The notes under the pieces: model-generated | Database searches by the model: none | What the model was told of the DNA's origin: nothing | The model's input: only the letters and a program-made list of their open reading frames with translations | Program-made: the position numbers and the translations under genes | Assembly: GCA_012799725.1 (NCBI GenBank) | Contig: JAAZKR010000046.1 | Location: 1 to 46,385 of the forward strand | From: Oligosphaeraceae bacterium | GTDB lineage: Bacteria > Verrucomicrobiota > Lentisphaeria > Oligosphaerales > Oligosphaeraceae | Length of the DNA: 46,385 bases | Reading direction: 5' to 3' | Shown here: piece by piece, positions 18,209 through 28,766 of the stretch | Numbering within the stretch: the stretch's first letter is position 1 | Layout: each line of letters opens with the position of its first letter

Positions 18209-19597
18209 TTGGTCGCCGTCATGCTTAATGCGCCCAGTCAGATACCCGCCGCCAGCGTCAGCAAAGCACCTGCCCTTACCAAGAACCAGCGTTTTTATGC
18301 TTTGTTTGTATTTTCCTTGGCCGTGCTGATTTACTTTATTGTCAATATTCAGCGTGTAGCCATACCCGGGCAGATCTTCAATGAGTTGCAGAGCGATCTG
18401 CGCATATCGGCCACAGCAGTAGCCACCTTGGGCGCAACCTTCATGTATGTCTATGCAGCTACGCAGCTGCTGGTAGGCTTGCTGGTGGATAAGTACGGCG
18501 GCATGCGTGTAATGTTTTGCGGCAGCATCCTGATGAGTATAGGCTCCATATTATTTCCGCTCTCGAGGAGCTTGAGTGCACTGATGCTCAGTCGCATGCT
18601 GGTAGGCCTGGGCTGCGGCGCAGCATACCTGAGCATAGTAAAAGAATCGGACCGACTTTTTAGCCATAATTTCACCCAAGTGATGGGGCTGGTGATCTCG
18701 CTGGGCTACTTTGGCGGAGTGCTGGGCACCCTGCCCTTGGCTAAGACGGTAGGATGGATAGGCTGGCGTCCAACCCTGATGTTGATCGCACTGGTGACCG
18801 CAATCACAACAGCTATCATCGCCCTGATCTGGCGACGCTGCCCTAAGCCGGAACCCATGGAAGACAAAATCAGCCTGAAACCATATCTGCATGGCTTCCG
18901 AATACGTACCAACCTGATCAATATGAGTTCATACGCAGTTAACTTCGCTATCTATTACGTCATACTGACTGTATTCGGGCGAAAATTTCTCGAGGACATC
19001 GCCGGACTAAGCCCAGATGCAGCATCTTTCAGCTGCACCATGATGGTGGTGCTATCCGCGCTTTTGAATCAATTTATCGGAGTACTCTGCGGCTATACCG
19101 GCAATTTGCGCCAACCATATTATCGCACCTTGAATCTCTTTCCGCTTATCGCATGCAGCATGCTGGTTTTTGGACTGCTTTGCAAGGGCAATACACCGGG
19201 CTGGGGAGGTTTCTTTGTTACCGCTTTCATTATTATCAGCCTGACTTCCGGTTTCTCCCCTATCACCAATGCCCTGGCGCGAGAAACCAATCCACCAAAT
19301 CGTACCGGTGTAGCGGTGGGAATTGCTAATTTCGCAGCATATATTATGGTGGCGTTGCTGGGTAGCGTGTCAGGTCTGGTGCTGGACCTTTTCAAGGGCA
19401 AAGCAATTGAGACTGCGGGCAGATTGATTTATCCGGATACAGCCTATCTCTGTCTGTACAGCTTGTTTTTCGTGATCAGCATCTTTACTTTTCGCATCTC
19501 ACTTGCCTATCCGGAAACTGCCGGGCGCAACATCTATGCCGGGCGTATCCGGATGCAGCAACTCACCCGCTTTATCAAGTTGAAGCTTTACGAATAA
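18209..19597 (+). CDS. Major facilitator superfamily transporter
   Basis: About 12 hydrophobic segments; LLVDKYGGMRVMFCGSILMSIGSILFPLSRSLSALMLSRMLVGLGCGAAYLSIVK typical of MFS loop 2-3. Confidence 0.88.
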   Translation: MVAVMLNAPSQIPAASVSKAPALTKNQRFYALFVFSLAVLIYFIVNIQRVAIPGQIFNELQSDLRISATAVATLGATFMYVYAATQLLVGLLVDKYGGMRVMFCGSILMSIGSILFPLSRSLSALMLSRMLVGLGCGAAYLSIVKESDRLFSHNFTQVMGLVISLGYFGGVLGTLPLAKTVGWIGWRPTLMLIALVTAITTAIIALIWRRCPKPEPMEDKISLKPYLHGFRIRTNLINMSSYAVNFAIYYVILTVFGRKFLEDIAGLSPDAASFSCTMMVVLSALLNQFIGVLCGYTGNLRQPYYRTLNLFPLIACSMLVFGLLCKGNTPGWGGFFVTAFIIISLTSGFSPITNALARETNPPNRTGVAVGIANFAAYIMVALLGSVSGLVLDLFKGKAIETAGRLIYPDTAYLCLYSLFFVISIFTFRISLAYPETAGRNIYAGRIRMQQLTRFIKLKLYE

Positions 19598-19634
19598 CCA
19601 GACAGCTATAAAGCAAAACAACAAGGCAGGGAAT

Positions 19635-20690
19635 GTGTTCATGGATGATGTACCGGACAAAACAGAGGACATTGAACTGGGCAGTTGCCTGGTCATAGGT
19701 GGGGGCGGTTTTCTAGGCAGTCACATCGTACAGCAGCTGGTTAATAAAGCGCAAAAAGTTACTGTGTTTGGACGAAGCGAATATCCGCAGCTGAAAGCGC
19801 AAGGCTTGAACTGCCTGCGAGGCGACATAGTCAATCAAGGCGAAATTATTGCCGCTTGCCGAGGCATGGACACGGTTTTTCATACTGCTTCGCTAAGCTA
19901 TATGTGGGGTCGCCGTGACCTGATCTATCAAGTCAATGTGGAAGGCTGCGCCAATGTTATCAAAGCCTGCCGAGAAAACTGCGTGCGCCGCCTGGTCTAT
20001 ACCAGCTCGCCCAGCGTAGTCATAGGGGATGAAAGCATAATCAATGGCGATGAAAGCCTGTCCTACCCTAAACAGTATAACGCTGATTACCCCCACAGCA
20101 AGAGCTTGGCCGAGCAACTGGTACTGGCCGCCAATAATAAGCTCGAAAACAAACCGCAAGCCTGCCCTGAGCCACTGCTTACTTGTGCTATACGACCGCA
20201 TCTTATCCTGGGACCGGGAGACCCGCATATATTGCCGCGTGTGCGGCGTGCCGCCGAAAAACGACGGCTGCGCCAGATCGGCGACGGCCGCAACCAAATC
20301 ACTATTACACAAGTGGACAATGCAGCACATGCACATATTTTAGCAGCGCAAGAGCTTGCTGGACAAAAGCGCTGCGCCGGAAAAGCCTACTTTGTAGGCG
20401 ACAGCGAGCCTATCTATCTCTGGCCTTGGCTAAATGAACTGCTGGCACTCTGGGGTCTGCCACAAGTCACAAAACGGGTCTCCTGGGGTCTGAGCCGCAG
20501 CTTGGCCCTGCTATCAGAGGCGCTGCATCATTTCATGCCCTGGCTGGGCGAGCCCTTTATGACTACATTTGTGGTTGATCAACTGGCGCGCTCGCATTCC
20601 TTCTCGCATCAGGCCGCCAGCAGAGACTTCGGCTATCAGCCCATAGTATCCCCAGAAGAGGCGCTGCAAAAGCTGGCACAATGGAAATAA
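19635..20690 (+). CDS. NAD-dependent epimerase / 3-beta-hydroxysteroid dehydrogenase-like extended SDR
   Basis: CLVIGGGGFLGSHIVQQLV; GDI(VN); DTVFHTASL; YTSSPSVV; YPHSKSLAEQLVL; AIRPHLILGPGDPHILPRV. Confidence 0.88.
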   Translation: MFMDDVPDKTEDIELGSCLVIGGGGFLGSHIVQQLVNKAQKVTVFGRSEYPQLKAQGLNCLRGDIVNQGEIIAACRGMDTVFHTASLSYMWGRRDLIYQVNVEGCANVIKACRENCVRRLVYTSSPSVVIGDESIINGDESLSYPKQYNADYPHSKSLAEQLVLAANNKLENKPQACPEPLLTCAIRPHLILGPGDPHILPRVRRAAEKRRLRQIGDGRNQITITQVDNAAHAHILAAQELAGQKRCAGKAYFVGDSEPIYLWPWLNELLALWGLPQVTKRVSWGLSRSLALLSEALHHFMPWLGEPFMTTFVVDQLARSHSFSHQAASRDFGYQPIVSPEEALQKLAQWK

Positions 20691-20815
20691 GGGCTTGTGT
20701 GGCAGCAGCACAGAACTGGGAACTGGCACCTCCGTAGGACTGACAGCAATAATATAGAACGGGCCGGCTACAGGAATAGCACCGCTCAAGACTCTTACCC
20801 TGTTTGTGGTATCGC

Positions 20816-23233
20816 TTATTCATCTGACAGTTTGAGGAGTCTTGGAGGTTGGAGCAGGCCTGACGGTGCTCGATATGCTTCGAGTTGATTGGCCAAGGTA
20901 TTATGGACTCGAATCTGCAAGCGCTGTTTTCCCTGCCATTCGCCCAAGTCGAAATGATAGGGTGCCCAGATGCGGCGCCGGATGGGCTGATCTTGCCAGA
21001 GGACTTCGCAGATACCGGCGGCTTCGGGTAATTCGAGGCGGACATTGGGGCAGTCCAGCTCGGCTTCCAGGTCATAAGTCACTGTTCCGGAATAGAACGG
21101 GGCGCCCTGATTGGCCCAGGAGCCGGGCTGCAGCAGGTTTTTACGCGGGGAAAGCTGCAACGTAAAGCTTTCCGGCTCAAATAACTCTAAATGATAGAAC
21201 TTAAATACAGAACGGTAGAAATCCTGCTGCGTTGCCAAATGCAGCTCGAAGTCACCGCATAAATAGACCGGTTCGGAAAATTCTATGGACTCAGGGATGG
21301 CCAGGGTATATGTCCCGGCGCCGCCGGAGATAGTATAACGCCAGTATTGATCGTCAAATATCTTTACGGGTTCGCCGTCTTCAAGCGGCTGCTGATTCAG
21401 CAGCACCGCTCCGCGCAAGGCAGCAGGCACTTGAATGCTCAGCTCCTTAATATCCGCATTATTGCTCCAGCAACAGCTTTTACGCAACGGTATCAGGTTT
21501 GGGCTTTCCCAGTGCACCCGCAGCGCCCCCTTGAATTCATGCAGAACCGGCATTGTCACCGGTTCCCGGTATTGCTCCCAGGGGCCGCCCAGGACTGCCA
21601 TTTCGCCCGGGTACAATTCCAGCTCGTAATTTTTGCCGTCAAAGGGGATGCTTCCACGCCAGAGAGTGTCGCCCCAGACATTGCCGAGCAGAAGGAATTT
21701 GCTGCCGTCGGTCAGGCGTCTTGGCATAAAGGCGAGCACATCACTGCTGAACGGGGCTTCAGGAAGACTGCCGTGTTCCGGTGCGAAAGCATCGATGCAA
21801 TGAGGAAATTTTACCGCTTCGGAAGAGTCGGCAATGACATATCCTCGAAGCTGACGATTAAGCTGGTCACAAAGCTCAAAAAAGGCACTGGTGTCGGTTT
21901 TTCCGTCCCAGATTTGCTCGGTAGGATCAAGCACAGCCAGTTCCGCGATGTAGTCTCCCTGACTTGCCACCTGGCAGAAATGCGCCAGCCAATCATTGAA
22001 TTCACGCAGACCATGCCGCAGACTGCCGTGCAAAAATTCCGGCGGGGCAAAATATTTGGTTTGACCATGCACGCGATGATGCACCGCATGCGGCACAAAA
22101 AAGTTGATGCCCTGTAATATCTGCCAAGTAGCAATCTGTCTCAGCCAAGTATAATTTGCCCCCCAGTTTGTAGCAGCAAACGCTTCGCAGAGCGCCCGTT
22201 TTTTACCCTGCAAAAAAGCGGCACTGGCGGCATATTTGGCGCGCAGGTCGAATTTACTGACGTTGAATTCCGGATTATGAAGCTTACGGTCATTGCCACC
22301 AAAGCTGACCTTTGGGCAGAACAACCTTGAATCATAGTGCGTTCCGCCGTCAAGAGCAAACAATTCATGGTCGGTTCCCGGGATATCGGCATGCTGAAGC
22401 AGGTTCAGGGGGCGACCTTCGGTAAATATCGAGCTGCGCGGGCATTCCTGCCAGCTAAATGGACCGGTATCGGAAGTATGGAAAGAATATTTCAGCCCAT
22501 GTTTGCGGCACCACTGATAATTGTTGGCAAACCACTGCTGATACAGATCGCCAGCCAGCTGCCAATAGTCACGGCGAGCTTGCGTAGCTTCTCCCTTTAA
22601 CAATGCCGACAGATGCGGCTCGATTGCATACCCGAAACGGCGCCGGAATTTTTCGCTAAAATGCCGCGACCAAGGGAAATACTGCCGTCCGCCCAAGATT
22701 TTTGTGGTCTGGAAATTGCATCTGCGATTGTCGGCATCGGAGAAGAAACCGGTGAATCCATTGCCAAAATATTTTCCCAGTCTTTTCCGATATTCTTCAT
22801 AGACCAATTCGACAAACAGCTGCGAGCTTTCTTTTTCTTCGAAAGCCGGAAATCCCCAATCGGCTTTCCGCACCGAAACGCGCCCGTCGTCTTCGAGCCA
22901 GAGATATTGCTGATACAAATCCGGCTGCCGTCTTTCAATGCGACCAGCCGCATCGCCCGGCGGGAAATCAAAGCCGTCATTGACCCAGAACTGCAAATCA
23001 AGTTCACGGGCTGCCAGCAGAAAGTTTTCAGTTACTTCAAACCAAAAATCCTCAAGATACTCCTCTGCCGAAAAACCGGTAGGAGGTTTATTGAAGAAAA
23101 CCAATCCGCCAAAGCCGCCATCCTTCAGAGCCTGCATCGCTTCACGCGCTGCTTTTCTATCCAATTCCTTGGGATCCGTCGTATTGATGAAATAAAAAGG
23201 TACCGGACGGAAATCATTTAAGTGCACAGTCAT
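20816..23233 (-). CDS. Large glycoside hydrolase-like protein (TIM-barrel plus beta domains), family uncertain
   Basis: 805-aa ORF: FRPVPFYFINTTDPKELDRKAAREAMQALKDGGFGGLVFFNKPP...LDLQFWVNDGFDFPPGDAAGRI...GFTGFFSDADNRRC; C-terminal beta-sandwich-like region. Confidence 0.6.
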   Translation of the reverse strand: MTVHLNDFRPVPFYFINTTDPKELDRKAAREAMQALKDGGFGGLVFFNKPPTGFSAEEYLEDFWFEVTENFLLAARELDLQFWVNDGFDFPPGDAAGRIERRQPDLYQQYLWLEDDGRVSVRKADWGFPAFEEKESSQLFVELVYEEYRKRLGKYFGNGFTGFFSDADNRRCNFQTTKILGGRQYFPWSRHFSEKFRRRFGYAIEPHLSALLKGEATQARRDYWQLAGDLYQQWFANNYQWCRKHGLKYSFHTSDTGPFSWQECPRSSIFTEGRPLNLLQHADIPGTDHELFALDGGTHYDSRLFCPKVSFGGNDRKLHNPEFNVSKFDLRAKYAASAAFLQGKKRALCEAFAATNWGANYTWLRQIATWQILQGINFFVPHAVHHRVHGQTKYFAPPEFLHGSLRHGLREFNDWLAHFCQVASQGDYIAELAVLDPTEQIWDGKTDTSAFFELCDQLNRQLRGYVIADSSEAVKFPHCIDAFAPEHGSLPEAPFSSDVLAFMPRRLTDGSKFLLLGNVWGDTLWRGSIPFDGKNYELELYPGEMAVLGGPWEQYREPVTMPVLHEFKGALRVHWESPNLIPLRKSCCWSNNADIKELSIQVPAALRGAVLLNQQPLEDGEPVKIFDDQYWRYTISGGAGTYTLAIPESIEFSEPVYLCGDFELHLATQQDFYRSVFKFYHLELFEPESFTLQLSPRKNLLQPGSWANQGAPFYSGTVTYDLEAELDCPNVRLELPEAAGICEVLWQDQPIRRRIWAPYHFDLGEWQGKQRLQIRVHNTLANQLEAYRAPSGLLQPPRLLKLSDE

Positions 23234-23490
23234 TCTTCATACACCGAACTGCGGTGTCCCCTTTTCTGAAATCATTTGTTTGTATGCGAATAATACACTA
23301 TGATTTTTTTTTGCAGAAAGTCAAGCAATAAAAGTGATATTTAGGTTGCCTGTAACTGGAAAAATAATGCCTCAGTCTTCCCGTAGCATTTCTAAAGCAT
23401 TGGTTTAACGTGGCAATACATGGGACCTATGGAGCCAACACTCTTCTTTTAACGCTTTGTAATAACATCGGCGACGCCATGCCGTAAAGT

Positions 23491-23573
23491 CGCCTTGGCG
23501 TTCTTGGCATCTTGGCGTCTTGGCGGTTAAATGAAGAAGCATTAACCGCCAAGAACGCCGAGGACGCCAAGCA
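23491..23573. repeat. TTGGCG-type inverted repeat, copy 2
   Basis: cgccttggcgttcttggcatcttggcgtcttggcggttaa-atgaagaagca-ttaaccgccaagaacgccgaggacgccaag. Confidence 0.85.
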
Positions 23574-23616
23574 ATTAAGCCAGCACTACAGAAGAATGAC
23601 ACATTACCTGGAAAAG

Positions 23617-23643
23617 TTAAACGCACGCTTTTTGTGCGTTTAA
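23617..23643. other. Perfect 10-bp hairpin
   Basis: TTAAACGCAC-gcttttt-GTGCGTTTAA. Confidence 0.85.
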
Positions 23644-23683
23644 TTCTGCAAATTGCAAGTGGAACATTTTTTGTTGCCAGTAC

Positions 23684-23711
23684 TTGACAATGCCCTATTT
23701 ATGCTTATAAT
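23684..23711 (+). promoter_or_regulatory. Consensus sigma70-type promoter upstream of prepilin/DUF4838 cluster
   Basis: TTGACA (23684-23689), 16-nt spacer, TATAAT (23706-23711); a second gcTTATAATc lies at 23724-23729. Confidence 0.65.
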
Positions 23712-23924
23712 ATGGTTAATGCTTATAATCTCCATATTAATAAATCTTGTTTGTATTGTAGGCAAAAGGCTTGTGTGGTTTTTTGGTAAAAAACCTTTAC
23801 AAATCGAGCTTTACCGACAGGCAGGCATGATTTTCTATACAAGGCTTTCTGGTTGTCATAATTAATAAAAGCACAGATAATGGGGTCATCAAAAACGAAG
23901 CATACACAAACAAGAGGGCATAAA

Positions 23925-24662
23925 ATGCGTAAGGTTTTCACATTAATCGAGTTACTAGTTGTCATTGCGATTATTGCTATTTTAGCAGCCATGCTATTGC
24001 CGGCATTAAATAAAGCCCGGGACAAGGCACGCGGCGTCACTTGCCAAAATCAGATAAAGCATGCTATCATGTTCTGGATGATGTACTCAATGGATAATGA
24101 TGAGGCTATTATTCCCAGCTATTACAAAATTTCGGTGAGCACTCCTGGCTCATTCCAGGAATATTATGCGCGGTATAATGGCGCTCCAAATGCTAGCGGC
24201 GATGCCTTTACCTATACCAAGTTGCTGCATTGTCCTTGCGATGCAACAACAAGTATCGTTACCTCCCGTGCTGGTGTTGGTGCAGTGTATCTGGACTATT
24301 ATAACGTCTACGCAAGTTATGGATATAACTTTTTCCTGGGTGGGAACAATTCGGACCCCTGGTGGAATGGCGCAAGGCAAGCAGTTACCCTTACAGCCCT
24401 GAAGGGCAATACATCCCGGATTGTCGTACTGGGGGATTCCTGGTGCCAGGTGGCGACACACAGCGTAAACAAAGCGCGGATTGTCAGCGCTATTGATTAT
24501 TCTGTAGGGACTTTTGGAGCCCATGGCAAAAATGGAAATTTTGCTTTTGCCGATGGAAGCATACGGGCGTCAAATGTTGTTGAATATTACGAGTATGATA
24601 AATCTAAATATACTCTTGACGTCTGGAATACCACATCTGCTCTCGATACAGTTACCCGCTAA
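23925..24662 (+). CDS. Prepilin-type (DUF1559/H-X9-DG-like) protein
   Basis: ORF 23880..24662, probable start [46 protein letters not shown]-term [18 protein letters not shown]. Confidence 0.87.
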   Translation: MRKVFTLIELLVVIAIIAILAAMLLPALNKARDKARGVTCQNQIKHAIMFWMMYSMDNDEAIIPSYYKISVSTPGSFQEYYARYNGAPNASGDAFTYTKLLHCPCDATTSIVTSRAGVGAVYLDYYNVYASYGYNFFLGGNNSDPWWNGARQAVTLTALKGNTSRIVVLGDSWCQVATHSVNKARIVSAIDYSVGTFGAHGKNGNFAFADGSIRASNVVEYYEYDKSKYTLDVWNTTSALDTVTR

Positions 24663-24752
24663 GCGGGCGCTTCATTTACGGGACGGGGTTTTTATATAAC
24701 TTTTTTCTCTCAAAAATCATTCTTTTCAAAGCAATCAATAGGAGTTGATTTT

Positions 24753-27047
24753 ATGAGTTATAAGATTTTGACTGTTGTGTTAGGGGTCTTGGTGCCTTGC
24801 ATACCCCTGCCTGGCTCCGCTCTGGTGCTTGAAGAAGGAAAGACAGTGCCGGTTGTGCAACCGGTTCAGGCAACCCCAGCTGAGAAAACAGCCTGCCAGG
24901 AATTAAGTGAATATCTTCATAAACTGACAGGTGGGAGTTACCCAATAATCCGTGAAGACGAGATCAACGGCATGCCTGCTATTTTCGTCGGAAATACAGA
25001 CTTTGCCAGAGGGCAAGGGATCGACCAGCAGTCTCTGAATCGCGAAGAGTGGGTGATGCGCAACACAGGGAAAAATCTGATTCTGGCAGGCGGTTACCCC
25101 AGGGGAGCCTATTATTCAGTTATTGAATTTTTGGAACGCCAAGGCGTTGTCTGGCCTGATGAATTGACAGAGCATGTCCCGCCCAAGCGTCCAATCGTGA
25201 TTGAAAATCTTTCGGTGCAGGGAGAACCTGGCATTGCATTTCGTCGAATTACGCTGGGAATGAGCACGTTCAATGAGACATCGAGAAGATTTATGGCCCG
25301 TTGCCGCCGGAATGACTTGGTGATAACCGAGGACTACGGTTTCGGCGAGGACATGAGCGGCTGCCATACGTTTCATGATTACACTTCTCCTGATTGGCCC
25401 GATGAGTACTTCAGCCTCAACGACGGAAAACGCACACGTAGCCGGGATGGTGGCGGACCTGGCCAATTGTGCATGAGTAATCCGGAAATGCAAAAGGCTG
25501 TTTTGGCGAAACTTAAGGCGAAAATTGCAGCAGATCGAGAAAGATTGCCGGCGGAACGCTGGCCTCGTATTTATGATGTCAGCCAAAATGACAATGAAGC
25601 CTATTGCACTTGCTCAAACTGCCTGGCAATCATGAAGCGCGAGGAAGCCTACAGCGGCGTTTTGCTGGAGTTCATCAATTTTCTGGCAAACGGAGTTGCC
25701 CAGGAATACCCGGATGTGTTGATACAGACTTTTGCCTATTGCCACACCTTGCAGCCTCCGAAAAACCTCCGCCCCGTTAAGAATGTATTGATGCGCGTAT
25801 GCAGAATGGGGGGAGAATTTTCAGTTGGCACAGCAGATACCATGACGCCCATATCCGGCAAGAACAACCGTACCTATGCGAAGATTCTGGCCCGCTGGGC
25901 AGAAATTTCCCATCATCTCGCCATCTGGGAATACTGGATCATTTATTACAAGGACTCTTTCCCGTATGTCAACGTGAAGGCAATGGCAGAGGATATCAAG
26001 ACATACAGCGATTATAAGGTAAATAATATCCTGGCTGAGTGCGAATCCCCTGAATGCACCAGCTTTTCTGCGTTCAAACAGTGGCTGGGATACCAAATGA
26101 TGGTACATCCCAATGCCTCCCTAAACGAACTGAAAAACCGGTTTTTTCCAGCCTATTACGGTAAAGCAGCTCCGCAAATGCTTTCCTACATGCACTATAT
26201 GGAAAAACGAATGGATGAAATGGAAAAACCATTGGCGCACGCGGGAACCCTGGCAATTCCATATCTGGATCGAGAGTTTTTTGAAACCGCAAATTCCTTG
26301 TTAACCGAAGCGGAAAAGGCTGCAAAAGGCGATGAAAACGCACTCAGCCATATTGCTTATGAGCGTATTCCTGTGGATGCGATTCTGCTTGCCATGCGGG
26401 CAAAATTTGTGGAGGCACTGCCTTCCGGCGGTTTGACTGTGGAACAGCTGTTCCGACGTTACAGCAAAAACCTTCTGGCACATGTGGCATATTATTTTAA
26501 TGATGGCAAGGCATATAATCCAAAGCCTGGAGTCTATGCAAAGTGTCAGGCAGTCCTGGCGGCAAAAGAGCAGGCATATCTTAGTGATGATTTGCAAATA
26601 CCTGCCGAATATCGTGACAGAGTTGTATTCGATGTCAATTGGAGTTTTGGCAATCCTGATCGTTTTGCTGAAGTCCCTGATGCGCTTTTTGGCAAGGCAT
26701 TGAAACTCCCTCGAGCAGACAACTATCATCGACTTCCATTGGATGTCGGCATTTACAACAACACAACGAAGAAGAGCGAACTGCTGAAAAATTTTTCAAA
26801 GGAGGAACTGGCGCAAGATGAAAAATTTCATTATTATTCATTGGGCAGACATAAAATCACCCAGGGAATGATGTGCTGGATTCATTGGTCCTGGCAGGTA
26901 AGCCTGAAATTGGATTACGCTTATACTCCGGATTCAGAAGAAAAGCATGAGGTTTTGGTGTCCATGAAAGTTACTGGGGAGCCATACGTGACCGGCTCAA
27001 AATCAAAACCTGACATCTTTGTTGATCGCATTCTTATTTTAAAATAA
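24753..27047 (+). CDS. Exported DUF4838-domain protein (glycosidase-like)
   Basis: Signal peptide-like N-term; TACQELSEYLHKLTGGSYPIIREDEINGMPAIFVGNT...LILAGGYPRGAYYSVIEFLERQGVVWPDELTEHVPPK (alpha-glucuronidase-type N-domain); VSQNDNEAYCTCSNCLAIMKREEAYSGVLLEFINFLA typical of DUF4838. Confidence 0.82.
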   Translation: MSYKILTVVLGVLVPCIPLPGSALVLEEGKTVPVVQPVQATPAEKTACQELSEYLHKLTGGSYPIIREDEINGMPAIFVGNTDFARGQGIDQQSLNREEWVMRNTGKNLILAGGYPRGAYYSVIEFLERQGVVWPDELTEHVPPKRPIVIENLSVQGEPGIAFRRITLGMSTFNETSRRFMARCRRNDLVITEDYGFGEDMSGCHTFHDYTSPDWPDEYFSLNDGKRTRSRDGGGPGQLCMSNPEMQKAVLAKLKAKIAADRERLPAERWPRIYDVSQNDNEAYCTCSNCLAIMKREEAYSGVLLEFINFLANGVAQEYPDVLIQTFAYCHTLQPPKNLRPVKNVLMRVCRMGGEFSVGTADTMTPISGKNNRTYAKILARWAEISHHLAIWEYWIIYYKDSFPYVNVKAMAEDIKTYSDYKVNNILAECESPECTSFSAFKQWLGYQMMVHPNASLNELKNRFFPAYYGKAAPQMLSYMHYMEKRMDEMEKPLAHAGTLAIPYLDREFFETANSLLTEAEKAAKGDENALSHIAYERIPVDAILLAMRAKFVEALPSGGLTVEQLFRRYSKNLLAHVAYYFNDGKAYNPKPGVYAKCQAVLAAKEQAYLSDDLQIPAEYRDRVVFDVNWSFGNPDRFAEVPDALFGKALKLPRADNYHRLPLDVGIYNNTTKKSELLKNFSKEELAQDEKFHYYSLGRHKITQGMMCWIHWSWQVSLKLDYAYTPDSEEKHEVLVSMKVTGEPYVTGSKSKPDIFVDRILILK

Positions 27048-27082
27048 CAGGAGAAATGGTGCTGCCATTATAAATTGAAATT

Positions 27083-28441
27083 ATGGAAAATAAAATCACG
27101 GGAATCGCCCGTACAAATCGTTTTTGCTGGGATGTATCGACTTTGATGGGCAATATGTCCGGCATTTATCAACTGGCACATCCCGCACAGCTTAGTCCCA
27201 CAGAATTCGCCCTGTCACTGAATATCCGTGCTTGCGGCGTCACTGCCATAGACTTGGAAATCGGCAATGACCTTTTGATTGCAGATGATCTGCAATCTGG
27301 GCAGTATCGCGTCATGCCTTTGGATCGCTATACATTTGGCCCAAACCCATTGACCGGAAAAGAGGTTCTTTTTGCCCACTATCCCAAGAACCTGGCATTT
27401 GTCCCCCTCGGCGCCAAACATGCTGATGGAACGCCGCACCCGTATGCAGGAACTGGATTTATTATTGGCCAGATCCTGAGTTTTCCAATCGAGGCACTCG
27501 ATAAATCAAATTGTTTCGACGGCATTCCCGAAGAGGAAATCTTTTACGGGCTGGAAATAGGACAATGCACCTATGACGGCAAAGATTTCAAAATCAGAGA
27601 CCTGCAAATACGCAAAATTTCAGACTTTTTGCCGGGCATGGTCATTGGAGGAGGAAGCTTAGGAAGCATCGTTCCGGATGGGGATGATATGCTTATAGCC
27701 TTTAATTGCGACAAGGATGTCGGGAAAAAAGAAGTTCGCGGATGCGGGGTGCTCCGTTGGAAAAACAAAAACGGGAATTGGGAAGTACAGGAGTACCTGC
27801 CAATTATTGAGCCTGATTATGAGCACTTCCATACAATGAATGGGGTCACGGCAAATTATGTCGAACCCTCATTGGCTCGTGCCTGGGATGGCTCTTTGAT
27901 ATTTACGGCACGCGAAATTGGGCCTGAACCCTTTGGCTATGAAACCAAGGAGGGGAGTCGCTTGACTGTCTGGCATTCAACCGATCAGGGAAAATCCTGG
28001 AAAGTCATTATCGAAAAAGAAAACTTCCATACACAAACCCCCCTATCCGTCGGGGTAACCGCAAGTGGTATCCCATATATCGTCGCCAATGAGTTTTGTA
28101 CCCATAATTCCAAAGGTGAGAGACTGACCTCCATTATTCTTCGGGAAAAACTCCTGGTATGGCCAATAAAGCAGGATTTCAGCGGTCTGGAAGAACCAAT
28201 CTGCGCCTGCGATGCCCCAGTTGAATTCGGCGAACCGCCAAATCAATCTTTCTGGAGAGTGGATCACCCCATCGGCCTGCCAGTGCGCTTGAAAGACGGT
28301 AAATGGCACAGCATTCTCTGCTTCAGAACACTGGAACACCTGGAATGCGACAGCAATGCATTGCCTACTCCATTTACAGGCAGCTATGTCCGTGAAATCT
28401 TCTCTACAGGAAATGATTTCCCGCTATGGATTTTTGATTAG
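27083..28441 (+). CDS. Sialidase/BNR-repeat-like protein
   Basis: EPSLARAWDGSLIFTAREIG and Asp-box HSTDQGKSWKVI; six-bladed propeller-like pattern; 36 nt after DUF4838 gene. Confidence 0.6.
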   Translation: MENKITGIARTNRFCWDVSTLMGNMSGIYQLAHPAQLSPTEFALSLNIRACGVTAIDLEIGNDLLIADDLQSGQYRVMPLDRYTFGPNPLTGKEVLFAHYPKNLAFVPLGAKHADGTPHPYAGTGFIIGQILSFPIEALDKSNCFDGIPEEEIFYGLEIGQCTYDGKDFKIRDLQIRKISDFLPGMVIGGGSLGSIVPDGDDMLIAFNCDKDVGKKEVRGCGVLRWKNKNGNWEVQEYLPIIEPDYEHFHTMNGVTANYVEPSLARAWDGSLIFTAREIGPEPFGYETKEGSRLTVWHSTDQGKSWKVIIEKENFHTQTPLSVGVTASGIPYIVANEFCTHNSKGERLTSIILREKLLVWPIKQDFSGLEEPICACDAPVEFGEPPNQSFWRVDHPIGLPVRLKDGKWHSILCFRTLEHLECDSNALPTPFTGSYVREIFSTGNDFPLWIFD

Positions 28442-28599
28442 TCACCCTGACCAAAGTCAATGTCATAGGCTCAGGAAGTTATCGCTCTTGAACATGCATC
28501 CCCGTACTATCAACTTCTTGTTTTTTCGGAAAGATTTTTCTGAAAAGAAAGCTCTAAGCAATTGGCATACAAGCACTTTTATGACTGATCCAAATGATT

Positions 28600-28694
28600 C
28601 AGCGCCTTTACAAGGCGCTGTCTTTTCTTGGGGGATTCCCCACCCCAAGCTAAAACCTGGCGCTAAGCATAGTTAAGCGCCTACGGCGCAAGTT
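28600..28694 (-). repeat. Dispersed intergenic repeat family A, full-length copy (minus orientation)
   Basis: Reverse complement: cttgcgccgtaggcgcttaac...cagcgccttgtaaaggcgct; same terminal blocks and order as 38898-38978. Confidence 0.75.
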
Positions 28695-28727
28695 CTTAAG
28701 CAGGGCATATGTTCGGTTTCTGATCCT

Positions 28728-28766
28728 AAAATCTGTGTTCATCTGCATCCATCTGCGGATAAAAAT
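28728..28766 (+). repeat. Dispersed ATCTGCG word repeat (family B)
   Basis: aaaatctgtgttcatctgcatccatctgcggataaaa; compare 30-67, 13501-13536, 17596-17628, 30676-30710. Confidence 0.7.

Larger units (their letters stand above)
23404..23643. repeat. Paralogous intergenic leader element, long form (with TTGGCG hairpin)
   Basis: acatgggacctatggagccaacactctt..aacgctttgtaa..acat..cgac...taaag + hairpin + cgccaagcaattaagccagcactacagaagaatgacacattacct, matches 28993-29165. Confidence 0.75.

Noticed and set aside
28660-28694. Integron attC-like site (GTTAAGC / GCTTAAC with hairpin)
   Set aside because: Core-like words are present but no paired R'/R'' architecture, cassette ORFs or integrase are visible.
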